Below, piece by piece: positions 58,401 through 64,000 of a stretch of DNA of 64,000 nucleotides. The stretch's first letter is position 1. Each line of letters starts with the position of its first letter. The notes beneath the pieces were generated by a model, which ran no database searches, had not been told where the DNA came from, and worked only from the letters and a program-made list of their open reading frames with translations. Source of the stretch: Chaenocephalus aceratus (taxonomy: Eukaryota; Chordata; Actinopteri; Perciformes; Channichthyidae); assembly GCA_023974075.1 (NCBI GenBank), contig JAMFTG010000565.1, positions 32,501 through 96,500 on the forward strand, in the 5' to 3' direction. The position numbers were made by a program, and so were the translations under genes.

Positions 58401-61400
58401 CACCTCCTCTGTCTCTGATGACTAGAAGTTATGATTGTTCACGTGTCTGAAGTCTGTATTTAAAGCTCACCATACAGTCTTTAGAGGTTTCATTAGAGTC
58501 AGTAAAGTTGAAGCTAGTATCCGTTAAAGAGGTAGATACTTGTTGTGCCTTTATTCGTAGACACAGCGTACCTCCCTATCTCTCATCAATTTCCAACTAA
58601 GGCTCCAGTGGGGACCTTGTTCCCCGAGTGTGCCTCTCCACCTCTGTTTCTTACTCTCTCACTTGCTACCCTTTGCCCTCAACCTATCCTAAGGGAGTGC
58701 TTGTTCTTCCGTCTGTCTGTCTGTGTCTGTGTATTCTCTTGTTCCGATTAACCCAGCCAACTCTTTGTTCTTGTTTTGTATCTATCTCTACGCCGGGATC
58801 CGGAGTCGAGGCCGATCCTCTTGCTGTCGTCCTGTGTCCTGGATCCTCTATTCTGAGTTCTGGATTAAGTCGTGGACTTCGGGTCGTGGCTGAACCTGTC
58901 TCTGCGGTCCTGCCTTGGGTCTCGTCATGCTGCTTCCCTGATGGCTTCCACAGGATTGTAGCTGACATCCTCGTGGATTCATCTTCTCATCACAGACACA
59001 TGCATTTCCTAACATTCGGTCTATATGCTGTAAAATGTATTATCTCTTCCATTTACACACGGCATCTATTGCACGTCTGTCCGTCCTGGGAGAGGGATCC
59101 CTCCTCTGCTGCTCTCCCTGAGGTTTCTCCATGTTCCCTTAAACTGTGGGGTTTCTCTGGAAGTGTTTCCTTCTACGATGTGAGGGTCTAAGGACAGAGG
59201 GTCTAAGGACTGAGGGTCTAAGGACAGAGGGTCTAAGGACTGAGGGTCTAAGGACAGAGGGTCTAAGGACTGAGGGTCTAAGGACAGAGGGTCTGAGGAC
59301 AGATGGTCCGAGGACAGAGGATCTGAGGACAGAGGGTCTAAGGACAGAGGGTCTGAGGACAGAGGGTCCGAGGACAGAGGATCTGAGGACAGAGGGTCTA
59401 AGGACAGAGGGTCTGAGGACAGAGGGTCTAAGGACAGAGGGTCTGAGGACAGAGGGTCTGAGGACAGAGGGTCTGTGCTGTTGTATTTGCTGTAAAGTGT
59501 CTCTACTGTAGGCTATTTTTATTCTATGTACAGCACTTTGGCTCCACCAAACATCATTTATAAATGTGCTATATAAATAAAACTTGATTTGATTCTTTTA
59601 ATTGCTCTATATTTAAATTAAAAGAGATGCAACCTCCTCTATCTGTGCAATAACATTTGTCTTTGTTACAACTGATTATTGATAAGCTGCAGAGATGATT
59701 TAAAAAGCTGATAGCAGTTTAATCAGCAAGTTTATTTATGTTTGTGTGTGTCTTTATTTGTGAATGAGGCATGAGCGTGATGGTGCTGCTGTCTCAGAGC
59801 TTAAGTTCTCTCATTAGGATTCACATCATGTCATTATTCTCTAACTGGTAGAAGACTGTGGTTTAAAATAATGACTGAACTGGGAAATGTTATTCATCTA
59901 CATCAGGTTCAGAAGTGAAGGACTATAGTCTCTTCCTGAAACACTGCCTATAATCAGATGTCATTAGTTTTGTTTTTCTTAAGAAATCCACGAAGAAAAA
60001 TCCACATCATAAAATAAACAGTAATGCTCCCACCAACCTGATCTTTGAGATGAAAGGCAGACACTGCAGCAAGGTCCTCACTTCACCCTCTTCCTCTGAG
60101 CAGCCTGTCAGCTCCACTTGTTTCTTCTCTGGTTGGAGTCTCAGCACTTCCAGCAGGATAGAGGTCTTTCTCTTTGAGAGGTCTATGATCCAGACTGCAG
60201 GAGCTGACTGGAGAACAGACTGTAACGATGGAAGGACACTCAGGCCTGTTTCAGTCTCACAGTCCTTCAGGTGGGAGTACAGATCCAGCAGGAAACCACT
60301 CTGATATTCTTCACCACCATCATCATCAGATATGTGAGGAAGAGGGAATGTAGGATATGTGCACACTGATGATAACAGCTGCAGTGTCTTCTCTCCTGTC
60401 TGCTGCTCTCTCTCTGCTGCTGCACAGAACAGAGTCCCAAAGAACTGGACTCCACGTGAGAGGTCCAACCAGAAACTGGAACGAGAATTGAACAGTTTGT
60501 TATCAGATGATGTCAACAGCAGAGAGAGACTCTGATAGAGAGCGTTTCTGCTAAATGTCTACAAATACCTGCAAGTGAGCAGAACACAGTAAAGCCAATC
60601 AACCTCATATTGAAGGAACCTTGCCGTTAAAAGGATCTGGATTTTGGAAAGCTTTCAGTAAATGAACCTTTCCCAACACGTGGCATCACTCAGCTCTTCT
60701 GCTGACTCACGACACAGACACTAGTCCTGTTCCTCAAATCACTTCTTATTTGCTTCCCAGGGATTCTGTTCGCCTGAGGGGATTTTACTTTGTGAATGAG
60801 TTTTGTTTGTAGAATGATATTCCCAATATAATAATGTAAACAGTGGAACAACAACATCTAGTCACTATCACGTAGAAGAGAACATCACATCGTGAAACTG
60901 TTCACTTTGCTCCTGAGATAATACAAATGTGAATCAGAGTTTAGTAACACCTCCTCTGTCTCTGATGACTAGAAGTTATGATTGTTCACGTGTCTGAAGT
61001 CTGTATTTAAAGCTCACCATACAGTCTTTAGAGGTTTCATTAGAGTCAGTAAAGTTGAAGCTAGTATCCGTTAAAGAGGTAGATACTTGTTGTGCCTTTA
61101 TTCGTAGACACAGCGTACCTCCCTATCTCTCATCAATTTCCAACTAAGGCTCCAGTGGGGACCTTGTTCCCCGAGTGTGCCTCTCCACCTCTGTTTCTTA
61201 CTCTCTCACTTGCTACCCTTTGCCCTCAACCTATCCTAAGGGAGTGCTTGTTCTTCCATCTGTCTGTCTGTGTCTGTGTATTCTCTTGTTCCGATTAACC
61301 CAGCCAACTCTTTGTTCTTGTCTTGTATCTATCTCTACGCCGGGATCCGGAGTCGAGGCTGATCCTCTTGCTGTCGTCCTGTGTCCTGGATCCTCTATCC

Positions 61401-63913
61401 TGAGTTCTGGATTAAGTCGTGGACTTCGGGTCGTGGCTGAACCTGTCTCTGCGGTCCTGCCTGGGTCTCGTCATGCTGCTTCCCTGATGGCTTCCACAGG
61501 ATTGTAGCTGACATCCTCGTGGATTCATCTTCTCATTACAGACACATGCATTTCCTAACATTCGGTCTATTTGCTGTAAAATGTATTATCTCTTGGATTT
61601 ACACACGGCATCTATTGCAGTCTGTCCGTCCTGGAGAGGGATCCCTCCTCTGCTGCTCTCCCTGAGGTTTCTCCCATGTTCCCTTTAAACTGTGGGTTTC
61701 TCTGGAAGTGTTTCCTTGTACGATGTGAGGGTCTAAGGACAGAGGGTCTAAGGACAGAGGGTCTGAGGACAGAGGGTCTAAGGACAGAGGGTCTAAGGAC
61801 AGAGGGTCTAAGAACAGAGGGTCTGAGGACAGAGGGTCTGAGGACAGAGGGTCTGAGGACAGAGAGTCTGAGGACAGAGGGTCTGAGGACAGTGGGTCTG
61901 AGGACAGAGGGTCTGAGGACAGAGGGTCTAAGAACAGAGGGTCTGAGGACAGAGGGTCTAAGGACAGAGGGTCTGAGGACAGAGGGTCTGAGGACAGAGG
62001 GCCGGGGACAGAGGGTCTGAGGACAGAGGGTCTAAGGACAGAGGGTCTGAGGACAAAGGGTCTAAGGATAGAGGGTCTGAGGACAGAAGGTCTAAGGACA
62101 GAGGGTCTGAGGACAGATGGTCTGAGGACAGAGGGTCTGAGGACAGAGGGTCTAAGGACAGAGGGTCTGAGGACAGAGGGTCTGAGGACAGAGGGCCGGG
62201 GACAGAGGGTCTGAGGACAGAGGGTCTAAGGACAGAGGGTCTGAGGACAGAGGGTCTGAGGACAGAGGGTCTGAGGACAGAGAGTCTGAGGACAGAGGGT
62301 CTGAGGACAGAGGGTCTAAGGACAGAGGGTCTAAGAACAGAGGGTCTGAGGACAGAGGGTCTGAGGACAGAGGGTCTGAGGACAGAGGGTCTGAGGACAG
62401 AGAGTCTGAGGACAGAGGGTCTGAGGACAGTGGGTCTAAGGACAGAGGGTCTGAGGACAGAGGGTCTAAGAACAGAGGGTCTGAGGACAGAGGGCCGGGG
62501 ACAGAGGGTCTGAGGACAGAGGGTCTAAGGACAGAGGGTCTGAGGACAAAGGGTCTAAGGATAGAGGGTCTGAGGACAGAAGGTCTAAGGACAGAGGGTC
62601 TGAGGACAGATGGTCTGAGGACAGAGGGTCTGAGGACAGAGGGTCTAAGGACAGAGGGTCTAAGGACAGAGGGTCTGAGGACAGAGGGTCTGAGGACAGA
62701 GGGCCGGGGACAGAGGGTCTGAGGACAGAGGGTCTAAGGACAGAGGGTCTGAGGACAAAGGGTCTAAGGATAGAGGGTCTGAGGACAGAAGGTCTAAGGA
62801 CAGAGGGTCTGAGGACAGATGGTCTGAGGACAGAGGGTCTGAGGACAGAGGGTCTAAGGACAGAGGGTCTAAGGACAGAGGGTCTGAGGACAGAGGGTCT
62901 GAGGACAGAGGATCTGTGCTGTTGTATTTGCTGTAAAGTGTCTCTACTGTAGGCTATTTTTATTTTATGTACAGCACTTTGGCTCCACCAAACATCGTTT
63001 ATAAATGTGCTATATAAATAAAACTTGACTTGATTCTTTTAATTGCTCTATATTTAAATTAAAAGAGATGCAACCTCCTCTATCTGTGCAATAACATTTG
63101 TCTTTGTTACAACTGATTATTGATAAGCTGCAGAGATGATTTAAAAAGCTGATAGCAGTTTAATCAGCAAGTCTATTTATGTTTGTGTGTGTCTTTATTT
63201 GTGAATGAGGCATGAGCGTGATGGTGCTGCTGTCTCAGAGCTTAAGTTCTCTCATTAGGATTCACATCATGTCATTATTCTCTAACTGGTAGAAGACTGT
63301 GGTTTAAAATAATGACTGAACTGGGAAATGTTCTTCATCTACATCAGGTTCAGAAGGGAAGGACTATAGTCTCTTCCTGAAACACTGCCTATAATCAGAG
63401 GTCATTAGTTTTGTTTTTCTTAAGAAATCCACGAAGAAAAATCCACATCATAAAATAAACAGTAATGCTCCCACCAACCTGATCTTTGAGATGTAAGGCA
63501 GACACTGCAGCAAGGTCCTCACTTCACTCTCTTCCTCTGAGCAGCCTCTCAGCTCCACTTGTTTCTTCTCTGGTTGGAGTCTCAGCACTTCCAGCAGGAT
63601 AGAGGTCTTTCTCTTTGAGAGGTCTATGATCCAGACTGAAGGAGCTGACTGGAGAACAGACTGTAACGATGGAAGGACACTCAGACCTGTTTTAGTCTCA
63701 CAGTCCTTCAGGTGGGAGTACAGATCCAGCAGGAAACCACTCTGATATTCATCACCACCATCACCATATATGTGAGGAAGAGGGAATGTAGGATATGTGC
63801 ACACTGATGATAACAGCTGCAGTGTCTTCTCTCCTGTCTGCTGCTCTCTCTCTGCTGCTGCACAGAACAGAGTCCCAAAGAGCTGGACTCCACGTGAGCG
63901 TCCAAACCTGGAA
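29573..63913 (-). CDS. Large LRR-like solenoid protein with tandem exon array (5' end outside window)
   Basis: Not recognised by name. The 3' part has eight exons, all phase 2 at internal boundaries: 32262-31999, 31891-31637, 31549-31301, 31214-30957, 30759-30457, 30369-30100, 29843-29772 and terminal 29639-29573 (ending FEKDKKFEIW and a stop). They encode 83-101 residue blocks with leucine patterning typical of leucine-rich repeats, clearest in ELDLSHSTL, ELDLSHCQLTDQ and LDLSHNNITDAS. Upstream are eleven tandem copies of one 143-146 codon exon (separate entries). Joined in order the window gives a continuous frame of about 2,170 codons with no internal stop, and more lies to the right. No NACHT, PYD, CARD, B30.2 or membrane segment is visible. 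It resembles uncharacterised fish NLR-related or LRR-only proteins; a role in immunity would be a guess. Confidence 0.8.
32589..33017 (-). CDS. Array exon 1 (3'-most copy), 143 codons
   Basis: Acceptor CGTTCCAG and donor GTCAGT; phase 2 to 2. Blocks: LSRGVQLFGTLFCAAAERE, the acidic loop ISDDDEYQSG, LQSVLQSAPAVW, then SKRKTSILLEVLRLQPEKKH and LLQCLPFISQIR. The intron after it is unrelated to the array spacers, so this is one edge of the amplified block. Confidence 0.85.
33640..34655 (+). mobile_element. L2-like LINE 3' end in array spacer 1-2, with 15-bp minisatellite
   Basis: Begins near TTCGTAGACACAGCGTACCT, passes AACCCAGCCA..., CGCCGGGATCCGGAGTCGAG and CTCTCCCTGAGGTTTCTCC, then 15-bp repeats (34271-34533) and the tail ATATAAATAAAACTTGATTT. 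It is homologous to the 3' UTR attached to an L2-type ORF at 48333-48725 in the opposite orientation. The plus-strand frames here (PSVCLCLCILLFRLTQP, EGLRT repeats) are not genes. Confidence 0.6.
35097..35531 (-). CDS. Array exon 2, 145 codons
   Basis: Open, phase 2 to 2, donor GTTGGT. The acidic loop reads ISDEEDEDYQSG, two codons longer than in exon 1. Otherwise nearly the same peptide. Confidence 0.85.
36160..37085 (+). mobile_element. L2-like LINE 3' end in array spacer 2-3
   Basis: Same element and insertion point as in spacer 1-2, with a shorter minisatellite (36791-36963, about 11 units). Confidence 0.6.
37528..37965 (-). CDS. Array exon 3, 146 codons
   Basis: Open, phase 2 to 2, donor GTTGGT. 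Acidic loop ISDDDGDEEYQSG, built from CAT/CAC triplets on the plus strand. Confidence 0.85.
38591..39735 (+). mobile_element. L2-like LINE 3' end in array spacer 3-4
   Basis: Same element, with about 26 minisatellite units (39218-39614) including GGTCCGAGGACAGAG and GGATCTGAGGACAGAG variants. Confidence 0.6.
40179..40607 (-). CDS. Array exon 4, 143 codons
   Basis: Open, phase 2 to 2. Acidic loop ISGDDEYQSG; LLQCLPYISQLR. The spacer upstream of it (40608-41623) lacks the L2-like insertion and minisatellite found in most other units. Confidence 0.85.
41624..42061 (-). CDS. Array exon 5, divergent hybrid copy, 146 codons
   Basis: Same phase and length class as the others. The 5' half differs completely (FRRTHRGPGLQDQERRYETL, LFLDLCLKAATPIQGE), while the 3' half from ERKTSILLEVLRLQPEKK on is almost identical to the rest. 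The acceptor is TCATGCAG instead of CGTTCCAG. It looks like an older paralogous exon whose 3' half was overwritten by recombination. Confidence 0.85.
42277..45240 (-). mobile_element. DIRS-like retrotransposon remnant with gag-like ORF
   Basis: The ends are inverted repeats of over 100 bp: 42303-42440 (GGCGGTGCTTAGCACTGAAT, TCGCGCATGCGCAGGTCGAA) matches the complement of 45119-45240. Between them a minus-strand frame broken into three parts (44413-43718, 43856-43410, 42832-42557) has a Cys pattern CPSCLG...CMNC and peptides such as WLAQSPLSEACRR that I associate with DIRS gag proteins. No reverse transcriptase or tyrosine recombinase remains. A second inverted copy of the left tip lies at about 42500-42541. 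DIRS is a tentative call. Confidence 0.65.
42895..43436. mobile_element. Nested inverted-repeat element splitting the gag-like ORF
   Basis: About 35-bp imperfect inverted termini: ATTGAAGTCAATGGAGAGGG at 42898 and its complement near 43394-43413. The gag-like reading frame resumes on both sides. No coding sequence of its own, so it is a MITE-like insertion. Confidence 0.6.
45710..46138 (-). CDS. Array exon 6, 143 codons
   Basis: Open, phase 2 to 2. The donor is a consensus GTAAGT, unlike the other copies, and the intron after it (about 45590-45709) is only a diverged relative of the common spacer. This marks the edge of a second amplified block. Loop ISGDDEYQSG; CSDEESEVRTLLQ. Confidence 0.85.
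46765..47659 (+). mobile_element. L2-like LINE 3' end in array spacer 6-7
   Basis: Same element as in the other spacers, with 15-bp repeats at 47389-47658. Its tail is cut off by the composite insertion that follows and reappears at about 49277. Confidence 0.6.
47660..48725 (-). mobile_element. L2-like LINE 3' part, inverted, with ORF2 C-terminus
   Basis: From 48725 leftwards a 130-residue frame reads the C-terminus of an L2-type ORF2 (ITPVLAALHWLPIEHRIEFK, LLLAYKALNGQAPSYLKELL, FKSALKTFLFDKAYS). A 3' UTR homologous to the plus-orientation spacer elements follows, with a short inverted run of the 15-bp repeat (about 47772-47872) and a TCAA-type tail at 47657-47690. 5'-truncated. Confidence 0.75.
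48726..49276. mobile_element. hAT-like MITE
   Basis: The right end ATATCGTCATATCGCCCACC-CCTA is the complement of a TAGGGGTGGGCGATATGACG terminus typical of fish hAT-like elements. The left end CAGTATCACGATAGACGATA is related but lacks the outermost bases. AT-rich, no coding sequence. Confidence 0.6.
49825..50259 (-). CDS. Array exon 7, 145 codons
   Basis: Open, phase 2 to 2. Loop ISDEEDEDYQSG; VWFIDLSKRKTS, a variant shared with exon 8; CSEEEGEV, shared with exons 9 and 10. Confidence 0.85.
50886..52915 (+). mobile_element. L2-like LINE 3' end in array spacer 7-8, greatly expanded minisatellite
   Basis: The 15-bp repeat (GGTCTAAGGACAGAG / GGTCTGAGGACAGAG) fills 51512-52790, about 85 units. 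A higher-order block marked by GGGCCGGGGACAG, GGACAAAGGGTCTAAGGATAG, GACAGAAGG and GACAGATGG recurs four times (markers near 51801, 52024, 52370 and 52592). Confidence 0.75.
53357..53791 (-). CDS. Array exon 8, 145 codons
   Basis: Open, phase 2 to 2. Closest to exon 7 (VWFIDLSKRK, ISDEEDEDYQSG) but ends LPYISQIR. Confidence 0.85.
54418..55371 (+). mobile_element. L2-like LINE 3' end in array spacer 8-9
   Basis: As in spacer 6-7, with 15-bp repeats at 55042-55371 followed by a perfect (AATC)n run (55372-55422). Confidence 0.6.
55372..56950 (-). mobile_element. Second copy of the inverted L2 plus hAT-like MITE insertion
   Basis: Near-identical to 47660-49276: the ORF2 C-terminus is at 56399-56007 (one residue differs: IPYWPTR here, IPYCPTR there) and the MITE at about 56400-56950. 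The junctions with flanking array sequence are the same, so one insertion was copied with its array unit. Confidence 0.8.
57500..57928 (-). CDS. Array exon 9, 143 codons
   Basis: Open, phase 2 to 2. Loop ISDGEEYQSG; VWIIDLSKRKTS. Confidence 0.85.
58555..59595 (+). mobile_element. L2-like LINE 3' end in array spacer 9-10
   Basis: 15-bp repeats at 59182-59474 with the same variant order as spacer 1-2 (GATGGTCCGAGGACAGAGGA...), about 25 kb away. Confidence 0.6.
60038..60475 (-). CDS. Array exon 10, 146 codons
   Basis: Open, phase 2 to 2. Loop ISDDDGGEEYQSG; ends LPFISKIR. Confidence 0.85.
61102..63030 (+). mobile_element. L2-like LINE 3' end in array spacer 10-11, expanded minisatellite
   Basis: 15-bp repeats at 61727-62913, about 79 units, with the same GGGCCGGGG higher-order markers as spacer 7-8 (near 62000, 62195, 62491 and 62702). 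Confidence 0.75.
63479..63913 (-). CDS. Array exon 11, 145 codons
   Basis: Open, phase 2 to 2. Loop IYGDGGDEYQSG, with Tyr in place of the usual Ser; APSVW in place of APAVW. The array spacer continues upstream to the right edge, so more copies or the true 5' exons lie outside. Confidence 0.85.
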
Positions 63914-64000
63914 CTGGAACGAGAATTGAACAGTTTGTTATCAGATGATGTCAACAGCAGAGAGAGACTCTGATAGAGAGCGTTTCTGCTAAATGTCTAC

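Overview
The window is vertebrate nuclear DNA from a teleost fish, probably a percomorph (lineage inferred). It has split genes with GT-AG introns, vertebrate proteins (CLASP, PDE9, ClC-4), and fish-type transposon remnants (L2-like, hAT, DIRS-like), dinucleotide repeats and minisatellites. All gene models were built by hand from reading frame, splice sites and exon phase; nothing was aligned by computer.

Layout. (1) 1-4860, minus strand: the 5' end of a clasp1-type microtubule plus-end gene (non-coding first exon plus four coding exons of TOG1). An intron holds, on the opposite strand, a sequence closely resembling the U4atac minor-spliceosome snRNA (1383-1513). (2) 5755-18095, plus strand: a complete 14-exon cGMP phosphodiesterase of the PDE9 family, head-to-head with clasp1. 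Its introns are full of minisatellites and transposons, and its last exon has an apparent frameshift. (3) 19970-28272, minus strand: a complete 12-exon chloride/proton exchanger, clcn4. Its poly(A) signal lies about 40 bp from that of pde9, so the two genes converge. (4) 29573 to the right edge, minus strand: the 3' part of a large gene for a leucine-rich-repeat-like solenoid protein that I cannot name. Eight different 3' exons are preceded by eleven tandem copies of one 143-146 codon exon. Every internal exon starts and ends in the same phase, every copy is open, and the array runs out of the window.

The exon array is the most unusual part. Its units are 1.0-4.1 kb, with spacers alike enough to indicate recent amplification. 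Most spacers carry the same L2-like 3' end, in which a 15-bp minisatellite has grown to between 0.17 and 1.3 kb. Two units share a composite insertion (inverted L2 end plus hAT-like MITE), one spacer keeps the pre-L2 empty site, and one exon looks like a hybrid of an old and a recent copy. A DIRS-like element split by a nested inverted-repeat element sits in the middle. The exons could all be joined into a very long repeat protein, or be chosen alternatively.

The four genes form no pathway together. clasp1 acts on microtubules, PDE9 on cGMP and ClC-4 in endosomes; the solenoid protein has no known role. The array resembles fast-evolving fish NLR/LRR families, but no NACHT, PYD or B30.2 domain lies in the window.
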